A model generated the notes under the pieces. That model had not been told where the DNA came from and ran no database searches. It saw only the letters and a program-made list of their open reading frames with translations. This document shows, piece by piece, positions 6,247-13,345 of a stretch of 13,613 bases of DNA. The DNA is taken from the NCBI GenBank assembly GCA_946478935.1, contig CAMLEL010000023.1:1-13613 (forward strand). Direction: 5' to 3'. Made by a program: the position numbers and the translations under genes. Origin of the DNA: an uncultured Armatimonadota bacterium. GTDB taxonomy: Bacteria > Armatimonadota > Fimbriimonadia > Fimbriimonadales > Fimbriimonadaceae. Each line of letters opens with the position of its first letter. Positions within the stretch are counted from its first letter, which is position 1.

Positions 6247-7205
6247 CGTTTCAATTCTGCGACCAATTGGCTCACGGCTTCCGAGACGGGCCCCTCAAAA
6301 TTGCACCCGGCTGCATTTCTGTGGCCGCCGCCGCCAAAATGACGTGCGACAGCGGAGACGTCGTATTCGCCTCGAGAGCGAATGGAAACTCGAATCTTTC
6401 CGCGCTTTGGCTCTCTAAAGATGGCCGAAATCTGGACAGTCTCGATCGTCAGCAACTCGTTTACAAAACCCTCGGTGTCCTCATCGACGGCGTGATGGTC
6501 TTCGAAGTCCTCGATGGTCAGTACGGTCCAGCAAAGCCGATCGTCGCAGGCAAGGTTCATGCGCTCAAGGGCAAACCCAAGCAAGCGGGCGCTGGAGATT
6601 GGTTTACTTTGGAAGACTTGTTCACTGACAAGGTTGATGTCCCCGCCTTTTTCAAGCAAGCTTGCCGCCAAACTGAGTGACTCCGGAGTCGTGTTGCGGA
6701 ATCGAAAACTGCCGGTATCCGTCACGATTCCGGCAATGAGGCAAGTCGCAATGTCCGGGGTGATTTCCACGTCCAACTCATGGAACAAGCGGGTGAGGAT
6801 CACGGCCGTCGCGCGAGCTGCCGTATCGACAATGCGAATGTCACCGGGAGCATCGTGGGGCACATGGTGATCGACGAAAATCGTGCGATCGCAACCTGAA
6901 AAATAGGGTTCGGTATTGCCCAGTCGCTCCAATGAATCCAGGTCGACCACGATGCCAAGGTCATACTTCTCCTCCTTGGGCGTCTGCCGAATTCTGCCCA
7001 CGCCGGGAAGGAAACGGAGATTCCGTGGTGGAACGTGGTGGCAGATCACATCGTTGGGGATGCCTAAACCATCCAGAAAGTGACTCACGGCCAACGCACT
7101 TCCCAACGCATCCCCGTCTGGGTTCAAATGCGTTCCGATTAAAACGGAGGAAGCCGATTTCACCGCGCTCAAAAATTCTGGCGCAAGCTCCTTTACGATG
7201 CCCAC
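6228..7205 (-). CDS. nrnA: DHH/DHHA1 phosphoesterase, NrnA-like oligoribonuclease / pAp phosphatase
   Basis: This 325-aa protein is numbered from a GTG at 7205. DHH-domain metal-binding motifs are THLNPDGD (25-32), VVDLDS (D88), VDHH (111-114) and IVTDTGSF (D163). The DHHA1 substrate-binding domain ends with GGGGHRNAAGC (291-301). Family members degrade short RNA oligomers to mononucleotides and dephosphorylate 3'-phosphoadenosine 5'-phosphate in the cytoplasm. The frame stays open far upstream, to 7667, but that part lies opposite galE in another frame and matches nothing, so it is a shadow. The GTG at 7205 has a G-rich stretch about 6 nt before it and gives the usual family length. A TTG at 7211 is an alternative. 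The gene lies 49 nt after galE and overlaps truB by 19 nt. Confidence 0.92.
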   Translation of the reverse strand: MGIVKELAPEFLSAVKSASSVLIGTHLNPDGDALGSALAVSHFLDGLGIPNDVICHHVPPRNLRFLPGVGRIRQTPKEEKYDLGIVVDLDSLERLGNTEPYFSGCDRTIFVDHHVPHDAPGDIRIVDTAARATAVILTRLFHELDVEITPDIATCLIAGIVTDTGSFRFRNTTPESLSLAASLLEKGGDINLVSEQVFQSKPISSARLLGFALERMNLACDDRLCWTVLTIEDFEDHHAVDEDTEGFVNELLTIETVQISAIFREPKRGKIRVSIRSRGEYDVSAVARHFGGGGHRNAAGCNFEGPVSEAVSQLVAELKRCLESS

Positions 7206-7254
7206 GCGCAACCCCCAACCTGTTCGAGCGTTGTCAAAACGGTGGTAGTTTACT

Positions 7255-8241
7255 TTAGTCGCCAAAGCCTTCCGGATGGCATTGCCGCCAACGCCACGCA
7301 TGCTCGATGATTTCCGTGAGTTCCGAGTATCTTGGTTTCCACCCCCAAGCGTTCTGGATACGTGATGCATCCGCCACGAGTTGTGGACTGTCGCCTGGGC
7401 GCGGATCAGCGTACTCGTGGGGAATTCTGGATCCAACCACCTTGGATGCTGTCTCGATGACTTCCCGGACAGAGAACCCTCGACCATTACCCAAGTTGTA
7501 GGTGACGCTGTCGCCCTCTTCTCGGAGATGACGAGCGGCGCGGATATGCGCATCGGCCAGGTCCAGCACGTGGATATAGTCCCTGACGCAGGTTCCGTCT
7601 GGAGTTGGGTACTCGGAACCAAACACTTTGAGACTGGGCCGCTTGCCGGAAGCGGCGAGTAGCGCAACAGGTATCAAGTGCTCCTCGGGGTCATGATCCT
7701 CGCCCAAAACACCTTCAGGATCTGAGCCGGCGGCATTGAAGTAGCGCAGCACAACGCTCTTGATCCCATGAGCGGCATCAAAGTCGCCCAGCATCCTCTC
7801 GACCATGAGCTTGCTCCAGCCGTACGGATTGATCGGCAGCGTCGGATGATCTTCGGTAATCTGATCCTGTCGAGGATGGCCGTAGACGGCGGCAGTGGAG
7901 CTGAATACGAACTTGTCGATGCCACGACGCCTCATGCCGTCGAGCAAGTTGAGGGCACCCAGCGTGTTGTTCCGGTAGTACTTTCCTGGTTCCCGAACGC
8001 TTTCACCGACTGCGATGTACGCGGCAAAGTGCATGACCACATCTATCCCGGGAAACTGGTCCAGAACGGTTTCGATGTCCAAGGGATTCCGTAGATCTCC
8101 CGGCACGAATGGACTTCCCTGGAGGGCTGAACGGTGACCACTTTCCAAGTTGTCGAAGATGACATGCGGTTCCCCACTCTCTCGGAGAAGCTTCCCAATG
8201 TGGGATCCGATGAAGCCTGCGCCCCCAACCACCAAAATCAT
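7255..8241 (-). CDS. galE: UDP-glucose 4-epimerase (GalE-type SDR)
   Basis: This 328-aa extended short-chain dehydrogenase interconverts UDP-glucose and UDP-galactose, possibly also the GlcNAc/GalNAc forms, with bound NAD. The nucleotide fold begins VVGGAGFIGSH with G6, G9 and G12. HFAAYIAVGES follows at 71-81. The catalytic set is SST (114-116), Y140 and K144 (YGWSK). The GalE signature TPDGTCVRDYIHVLDLADAH lies at 213-232. Length matches the family. The ATG overlaps the TGA of the DprE1-like gene as ATGA and has no strong Shine-Dalgarno, so translational coupling is likely. Placement after the arabinose-lipid genes suggests it supplies a nucleotide sugar for the same envelope glycan, but a general role in galactose metabolism is equally possible. 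Confidence 0.95.
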   Translation of the reverse strand: MILVVGGAGFIGSHIGKLLRESGEPHVIFDNLESGHRSALQGSPFVPGDLRNPLDIETVLDQFPGIDVVMHFAAYIAVGESVREPGKYYRNNTLGALNLLDGMRRRGIDKFVFSSTAAVYGHPRQDQITEDHPTLPINPYGWSKLMVERMLGDFDAAHGIKSVVLRYFNAAGSDPEGVLGEDHDPEEHLIPVALLAASGKRPSLKVFGSEYPTPDGTCVRDYIHVLDLADAHIRAARHLREEGDSVTYNLGNGRGFSVREVIETASKVVGSRIPHEYADPRPGDSPQLVADASRIQNAWGWKPRYSELTEIIEHAWRWRQCHPEGFGD

Positions 8242-9647
8242 GAGTTCAAATTACCAGGCAGAAGGTTCAGTCTTCGAGCAAGTTGACTCTGGAAGAGATT
8301 CTCAGGGTCCAGAATCCGCTTGGTGGCCTTGAATCTTCCCAGATCGTCCCCCATCGACGCTGCATATTCGTCCGCACTCAAGAGCGAGTCCTTTGCCAGA
8401 TAGAACTTGCCGCCGTTTGCCAGGACGATCTCATTCATTCTGTTTCCTAATTTCTTCAAATCAGTCACACTTCGTTCAGTTACCTTATAGTCGAGCGCCA
8501 GGGAATAACCGTCCACGCCATGTGACAGCACAAACGTGTCCGGGCGGTGTCGCTTCATGACCGCGAGGTATGGCGTCAGCCCCGCCTTCTGCGAAAGGTC
8601 GATCTGATTTTCAAAGACCAAGCGTGCAGATTCGTGCGGAATAAAGCTCTGGTACTGCACGAACCCACCTGGCAGATACGCGTTCCGCCAGTTTGGCACG
8701 TAGTCGAGGAGAAATGAGAACTCAACCAGCGACTGCTGAAAAGTCTTTCGGTTACCTATCATTCTTGCGGAATGGTGTTTCGCAGAATTCAAGAACCTCA
8801 TGCAACCATTATTGTTCAATAGCCGAAGTATTCTCCAGACCGCCGACTTGGGGAAAACCCCCAGGATTCTCGACGGGAGGTCTTGACCCTCGATTCGCAG
8901 GCTGCCCGGATCGGGCGTTTGAGGGTGGCTGGCGGCATGGAACAGCCCCCGCCCGGATGCTGCGCCACGCGCGAAGCAGTCCACCCAGCTCACCATATAA
9001 TCCGACGACCCACGGTGCTGCTCGAAGAGCTTGAATTGAGAATCCCAGTTTGATGCCGATTCGGCATAGACGCTTAGCTGGCCGCTGGCTACTCTTTTCA
9101 TCTGGAGGCGAATGCGCGTGATGACTCCCAGCAGTCCAGCGCCCGAGATTGCCAAATGGAAGAGGTCGTGTCCCCTCGAGACCGCTTGGACGGACCCATC
9201 GCTCGTCATGAGGTCAAATTCGAGCACATGTTCCCCAAGGCAGCCAGCCCGAAAGTTATTCTTACCGTGGATGTTCATGGCCAGCGCCCCACCCAACGTG
9301 ACGAACATCGTGCCGCTGACCACCGGCGGCCACCAGCCGTCGGGAAGACACCTTCGCCAGAGATCTTCGAGCGTCACTCCGGGCTCGCACTCGACTATCC
9401 CGGAATCCGGGTCCCAAGCCAAGATTTGCCTCATAGCCGTCAGGTCTATGGAAATGCCCTCGGGAAGAATTGATGCGTCGCCATAGCTGCGACCACTTCC
9501 TCTCAGAACGACTGGCCGATCCAAGGCTTTGGCCAGTTCCAACACGTTCCCGATTTCAGTTACATTCTGGGGTTGGAAGTGGTAGGCATCAGCTGCATTC
9601 ACCATTCCAAATCCCGATCTTTGGCGTATGGAGTCTCTAGGCAGCAT
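8238..9647 (-). CDS. dprE1: DprE1-like FAD-dependent polyprenyl-phosphoryl-ribose 2'-oxidase
   Basis: This 469-aa protein matches DprE1, which oxidises the 2'-hydroxyl of decaprenyl-phosphoryl-ribose using FAD as the first half of epimerisation to arabinose. FAD-domain motifs are LRGSGRSYGDAS (48-59) and GGALAMNIHGKNNFRAG (119-135), corresponding to GGAIACDIHGKNHHSAG in M. tuberculosis DprE1. H127 is at the position of mycobacterial His132. The substrate domain has PGGFVQYQSFIP (326-337) and GGKFYLAKDS (412-421), where K419 matches Lys418. DPENLFQSQLARRLNLL (447-463) matches the conserved tail. The residue aligned with Cys387, the benzothiazinone target, is A384 (in YSLALDY). The start shares one base with the upstream stop (TGATG), with AAGG just before. 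Other aldonolactone-type oxidases are possible, but operon partners favour DprE1. Confidence 0.9.
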   Translation of the reverse strand: MLPRDSIRQRSGFGMVNAADAYHFQPQNVTEIGNVLELAKALDRPVVLRGSGRSYGDASILPEGISIDLTAMRQILAWDPDSGIVECEPGVTLEDLWRRCLPDGWWPPVVSGTMFVTLGGALAMNIHGKNNFRAGCLGEHVLEFDLMTSDGSVQAVSRGHDLFHLAISGAGLLGVITRIRLQMKRVASGQLSVYAESASNWDSQFKLFEQHRGSSDYMVSWVDCFARGAASGRGLFHAASHPQTPDPGSLRIEGQDLPSRILGVFPKSAVWRILRLLNNNGCMRFLNSAKHHSARMIGNRKTFQQSLVEFSFLLDYVPNWRNAYLPGGFVQYQSFIPHESARLVFENQIDLSQKAGLTPYLAVMKRHRPDTFVLSHGVDGYSLALDYKVTERSVTDLKKLGNRMNEIVLANGGKFYLAKDSLLSADEYAASMGDDLGRFKATKRILDPENLFQSQLARRLNLLPGNLNS

Positions 9648-10372
9648 CAGACCTTGAGGCGGCGAAAGATTGCCGAGGGGATGTTTCGGATGATAAAAAA
9701 AGCCACCGTATGAGCCATGGACAAGTAGACCTCACGGCCCGAATTTGCCTTTTTAAGTACAAGCCTTGCTGCATCGCTGGCAGGCATTGCGCGAGGCAGA
9801 TCCAGACCCGCAGTCATTTCTGTATCCATCGGGCCCGGCTTGATCGTGGTCACTACAACTCCAAGCTTAGATAAGCGGTTCCTCAACGCTTCAAGGTACG
9901 TGTGCAGAAAGGCTTTGCTGGCATTGTAAACGGGCTGTCCGCTCCGACCCCGGTCTCCGGCAACGCTGCCGATGCCGACGATCGTTCCGTGCCTCACCTG
10001 TTGGAACCGAGCTGCCGCCTCATTCAGCCAGGCAACTGCTCCGAGATTGTTGACCAACACCATCGAGGCATCTTTAGTCGTGTCGAATTCATCCATTTCC
10101 ACCCGCGGCATCACTCCGCTGGCATAGACAACCAGATCGAGCCCGCCCAGCTGTCCGGTCACCCGTTGAAATAGCTCTGGTACTTCTGTCGTGTGATTGA
10201 CGTCGTGCTCAATCGGCAGAATGCCTTCCTGTTCAGCCGCAAGTTCCTCGAGACGGTCGAGGCGGCGGGCGACAGCGGCGACTCGGCAACCTTCCCGGGC
10301 AAGTTGCAGGGCGATTTCGCGGCCAATGCCCGACGAGGCCCCGATGACGATCGCATGCTTGTATGTGCTCAT
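9647..10372 (-). CDS. dprE2: DprE2-like short-chain dehydrogenase (2-keto-polyprenyl-phosphoryl-pentose reductase)
   Basis: This 241-aa classical SDR is numbered from the ATG at 10372. Cofactor binding is by IGASSGIG (10-17), ASG is at 84-86, and the catalytic residues are S136, Y149 and K153 (YNASK), followed by KPGPMDTEM (178-186). In mycobacteria DprE2 reduces the keto product of DprE1 to decaprenyl-phosphoryl-arabinose with NADH. The C-terminus IIRNIPSAIFRRLKV closely resembles my memory of the mycobacterial tail (LRHIPRSIFRKLPI), which ordinary SDRs lack. A TTG at 10378, overlapping the ubiA stop as TTGA, is an alternative start adding two residues. Its TGA overlaps the ATG of the oxidase gene by one base, so the two subunits are probably made together, as expected for a DprE1/DprE2 pair. 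Confidence 0.87.
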   Translation of the reverse strand: MSTYKHAIVIGASSGIGREIALQLAREGCRVAAVARRLDRLEELAAEQEGILPIEHDVNHTTEVPELFQRVTGQLGGLDLVVYASGVMPRVEMDEFDTTKDASMVLVNNLGAVAWLNEAAARFQQVRHGTIVGIGSVAGDRGRSGQPVYNASKAFLHTYLEALRNRLSKLGVVVTTIKPGPMDTEMTAGLDLPRAMPASDAARLVLKKANSGREVYLSMAHTVAFFIIRNIPSAIFRRLKV

Positions 10373-10374
10373 CT

Positions 10375-11280
10375 TCAACTGCCGATCAAGGGCACCTCGA
10401 CTCCACTTATCGCCATGACCGCAGTAACCACAAATAGGATGACGCTCGCCAATAGGTGCTTGTCCTTGTACAGAAGGGTCTCGGGCTCTCCGCCTTCATC
10501 CTGACTAAAGACGATCATCACATATCGGGCGATGCCGTAGAACACGAACACAGACGTGAGAATGAGGCCCGGATACTTCTTCGCCGTATCGCTTTCCAGG
10601 CAATAAATCCCGTAGCACATAGCTGCGCCACAGGCAAAGATGGCCACCAGAGCATCCAAGGATGACTGCGTATAGTGGGCAAGCGACTCACGCGTCGACT
10701 TGGCTTCCTGGACCGTTAGGAACTCGCTTCTACGTTTGGAAAAGCCCAGTAGCAGTGCCAAGGCTCCGGTGCAAAACAGGAGCCAACCGGAAATGGTGAC
10801 GGAGATGGCGGCGGCGCCAAGGACCGCTCGCAGCACGAATCCGATTGCGATACAAAAGACGTCCGCGACCGGAATCTGCTTGAAGTAAAGGTTGTAGGCC
10901 GCCTGCAGGGCGATATAGGCAAGAACGATGAGCAGTGTCTGAGCATTGATCAAAGCCGCCAACACGCCAGCGAATAGACAGAGCACGGCGATGACCAGCG
11001 CTGATCCAACCGAAACGTTCCCCGAAGCAATCGGCCGAAGCTTTTTCCGGGGGTGCTGGCGATCCCGATCCCGATCACGTACGTCATTAAAAATGTAGGT
11101 TGCGCTGCTCACAAGGCACATGGCTACGAAGGCTCTGATGGTCAGCAACACCAGATTGGGATCGCGAAACCCGCCGACGAACAGCAATGCCGCGAAGACC
11201 AGGAGGTTCTTCGTCCATTGCTTCGGTCGTAGCAGGCTCAAGTAAGCGATCACTGATTGTGTAACACATACGCCCGTCAT
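10375..11280 (-). CDS. UbiA-family polyprenyl-phosphate phosphoribosyltransferase (DPPR synthase-like)
   Basis: This 301-aa integral membrane prenyltransferase-fold protein has about eight or nine hydrophobic segments. LRPKQWTKNLLVF (17-29) and the metal-binding motif N65-DVRDRDRD-73, followed by HPRKKLRPIASG (76-87), are typical of decaprenyl-phosphate phosphoribosyltransferase (mycobacterial Rv3806c) rather than quinone prenyltransferases. IGFVLRAVLGA (146-156) and SKRRSE (181-186) fit the same subgroup. The reaction transfers 5-phosphoribose from PRPP to polyprenyl phosphate at the membrane. The ATG at 11280 follows a GAGAGG Shine-Dalgarno (complement of 11287-11292). A GTG at 11334 would add 18 residues lacking family resemblance and come within 8 nt of glmS. 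It is the first gene of the minus-strand block. Confidence 0.88.
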   Translation of the reverse strand: MTGVCVTQSVIAYLSLLRPKQWTKNLLVFAALLFVGGFRDPNLVLLTIRAFVAMCLVSSATYIFNDVRDRDRDRQHPRKKLRPIASGNVSVGSALVIAVLCLFAGVLAALINAQTLLIVLAYIALQAAYNLYFKQIPVADVFCIAIGFVLRAVLGAAAISVTISGWLLFCTGALALLLGFSKRRSEFLTVQEAKSTRESLAHYTQSSLDALVAIFACGAAMCYGIYCLESDTAKKYPGLILTSVFVFYGIARYVMIVFSQDEGGEPETLLYKDKHLLASVILFVVTAVMAISGVEVPLIGS

Positions 11281-11342
11281 TGAGTGCCTCTCTGGCGCTT
11301 GCAGCTGTAAGGTCCCGTGCTCCTGCCATGTCACAATGAACC
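11281..11342. promoter_or_regulatory. Divergent promoter region between the ubiA-like gene and glmS
   Basis: This 62-nt gap must hold or border the promoters of two divergent units. It has a GAGAGG ribosome-binding site for the minus-strand gene. No Shine-Dalgarno is visible before the glmS GTG. I found no convincing -35/-10 pair on either strand. There is no room for a glmS ribozyme. Confidence 0.4.
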
Positions 11343-13172
11343 GTGTGCGGAATTGCGGGTTACGTGGGGCCGAAACCGGCGGCCGGCATCGTCTTTGACC
11401 AACTGAAGCGGCTGGAATATCGTGGCTACGACAGCGCGGGCATCGCTCTGATGGAGGACGACCAGATCAAGGTCCTTAAACGTGCGGGCAAACTCACCAA
11501 TCTTGGGACATTGCTTGAAGATCACCCGAGCGACGCTCATCTCGCCATCGCCCACTCTCGTTGGGCCACTCATGGCGGACCCACCGATGAGAACGCTCAC
11601 CCGCATTACGATGCGTACGAACAGGTCGCGATCATCCATAACGGCATTATCGAGAATTATCTGGACCTGAAAGAGGAGCTCACTGCCCTGGGGCACCGAT
11701 TCCGGAGCCAGACCGACACCGAAGTTGCCGCCCACATTGTTGGTGAAGAATACAACGAAGGGGGTCCCTTGGAAGACGCCGTCAAACGCGCCGTGAAGAG
11801 ACTCCGAGGCGCTTACGCATTAGTTGTAGTTTCCCGTCGAGAACCTGGCAAGATCGTAGCGGTTCGCAATGCATCACCATTGGTCATCGGCCTGGGAGAA
11901 GGGGAAAATATGCTCGCAAGCGACATACCAGCCCTTCTGCCCTACACTCGGCAAGTTGTCGTACTCGAGGAAGACACGATCGCCGTTCTCGAGGAGAATC
12001 AAGTTCGGCTAATGGATGGAGATGGCAGAGAATTGCCAATCAAAGTTCAACATATCGATTGGGACGTGGACGCTGCTGAACGCGGTGGGTTCGAGCACTT
12101 CATGCTCAAGGAGATTTTCGAGCAGCCGGACGTGATCCGGCAATGCCTGGCCGGTCGGATCGACGAGAAGGAGGGCATTCGATTTGAAAACATCTTCAGC
12201 CAGCACGTTTGGACGGAGATCGACCGCGTCAATATCATCTCTTGCGGCACGGCCTATCACGCTGGCCTAATGGGTAAGCATTTGTTCGAAAAACTGCTGC
12301 GCCTACCCACCGACGTGTACTACTCAAGCGAGTTTCGCTATGGCGATCCTGTGCTCTCACCCAAGTCACTGGCGATTTTCGTGAGCCAATCGGGCGAGAC
12401 CGCCGACACGCTTGCCGCTCTTCGGCTATGTAAATCGCGGCGCATTCGCACGCTTGGCATCGTCAACGTGATCGGTTCAAGCATAGCCCGCGAGTGCGAT
12501 CGAACCATCTTTACGCAGGCTGGCCCAGAAATCAGCGTGGCAAGCACCAAGGCCTATACCGCGCAAGTATTGGTCCTGACCTTGCTTGCCCTCTATATCG
12601 CACAGGTGCAAGAAGCGCCTGGAATCAGAGTGGAAGAATGGATTGACGAATTGAATCGCTTGCCGGACAAGGCCAAGGCAGCGCTCGAGTTGGACCTACA
12701 GATCCAAAGAATCGCCGAGGAAAGCAAGAATATGCCGCTCTGCTTCTTTCTAGGCAGAGGCGCCGATGCTGCCGTCGCCTTGGAAGCAGCGCTCAAACTG
12801 AAAGAAGTCGCCTACGTTCCAACCCAGGAATCCCCCGCTGGCGAAATGAAGCACGGTCCTTTGGCCCTGATTCAGCCCGGCGTGGTCTCCGTGTTCGGAG
12901 CAACCGACCCCACGACCCTGGACAAGGTAATCAGCAACATGAAAGAAGTCCAAGCCAGAGGAGGAACCGTGATTGGCGTGACTACGGAGGACGATACAAC
13001 TGTTCAGAAAGCCGCTGACCTTACCGTAAAGGTTCCAGCGACACCTTTTGAGTTTTTGAACGCGGTCCTTTCCATCATCCCGCTCCAACTGTTTGCTTAC
13101 CACGTAGCGAGGATGAACGGATGCGAAATCGATCAACCGCGAAACCTGGCGAAGTCAGTTACAGTCGAATAG
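11343..13172 (+). CDS. glmS: Glutamine--fructose-6-phosphate aminotransferase (isomerizing)
   Basis: This 609-aa protein makes glucosamine-6-phosphate from fructose-6-phosphate and glutamine, the entry step to UDP-GlcNAc for peptidoglycan and surface glycans. The start must be the GTG at 11343, because Cys2 becomes the N-terminal nucleophile after Met removal (MCGIAGYVG). Glutaminase motifs are YRGYDSAGIA (26-35), HSRWATHG (71-78), NGIIENY (100-106) and DTE (125-127). The two SIS domains carry SCGTAYHAG (300-308), SQSGETADT (348-356) and AGPEISVASTKAYTAQ (393-408). The C-terminus DQPRNLAKSVTVE (597-609) is the canonical end. Length matches the E. coli enzyme (609 residues). No Shine-Dalgarno is seen upstream, so initiation may be leaderless or rely on weak pairing. 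No ribozyme-type control is possible in the short leader. Confidence 0.98.
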   Translation: MCGIAGYVGPKPAAGIVFDQLKRLEYRGYDSAGIALMEDDQIKVLKRAGKLTNLGTLLEDHPSDAHLAIAHSRWATHGGPTDENAHPHYDAYEQVAIIHNGIIENYLDLKEELTALGHRFRSQTDTEVAAHIVGEEYNEGGPLEDAVKRAVKRLRGAYALVVVSRREPGKIVAVRNASPLVIGLGEGENMLASDIPALLPYTRQVVVLEEDTIAVLEENQVRLMDGDGRELPIKVQHIDWDVDAAERGGFEHFMLKEIFEQPDVIRQCLAGRIDEKEGIRFENIFSQHVWTEIDRVNIISCGTAYHAGLMGKHLFEKLLRLPTDVYYSSEFRYGDPVLSPKSLAIFVSQSGETADTLAALRLCKSRRIRTLGIVNVIGSSIARECDRTIFTQAGPEISVASTKAYTAQVLVLTLLALYIAQVQEAPGIRVEEWIDELNRLPDKAKAALELDLQIQRIAEESKNMPLCFFLGRGADAAVALEAALKLKEVAYVPTQESPAGEMKHGPLALIQPGVVSVFGATDPTTLDKVISNMKEVQARGGTVIGVTTEDDTTVQKAADLTVKVPATPFEFLNAVLSIIPLQLFAYHVARMNGCEIDQPRNLAKSVTVE

Positions 13173-13185
13173 AGGACACCTGATT

Positions 13186-13201
13186 TGGCATACAAATTGC
13201 C
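13186..13201 (+). promoter_or_regulatory. Candidate sigma-54 (-24/-12) promoter upstream of the sugar-transferase start
   Basis: TGGCAT (13186-13191), five bases, then TTGCC (13197-13201) fits the sigma-54 pattern TGGCAC-N5-TTGCW. GG and GC are separated by exactly 10 nt. It lies in the glmS-sugar transferase gap, about 145 nt before the next start, which leaves room for a leader. No activator gene or site is visible here, and a match of this size can arise by chance. The rest of the gap (13202-13334) shows a lone TTGACA at 13230 with no matching -10. Confidence 0.3.
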
Positions 13202-13345
13202 TTGCTGGGATGTTAAGTATTGGAAAACATTGACAGCACGGTATATTTGCCTGTCTCCTTTGCAAGAGGATTGTGATATTCTAGGTGAGGAAGGGCTCGA
13301 GACACCGTTGTTGATGGTCCAATTGAATTTAGTTGGAGAGGGAAA

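Noticed and set aside
7206..7667. N-terminal extension of the nrnA frame by up to 154 residues
   Set aside because: It lies inside galE in another frame, is Ser/Arg-rich and resembles no domain. NrnA proteins begin near VKELAPEF, so the GTG at 7205 fits.
11281..11334. GTG start at 11334 for the ubiA-like gene
   Set aside because: The 18 extra residues are not family-like, and GAGAGG stands at the right distance from the ATG at 11280. Not fully excluded.
11281..11342. glmS ribozyme or other riboswitch before glmS
   Set aside because: Only 62 nt separate glmS from the divergent gene, and no ribozyme core is seen.
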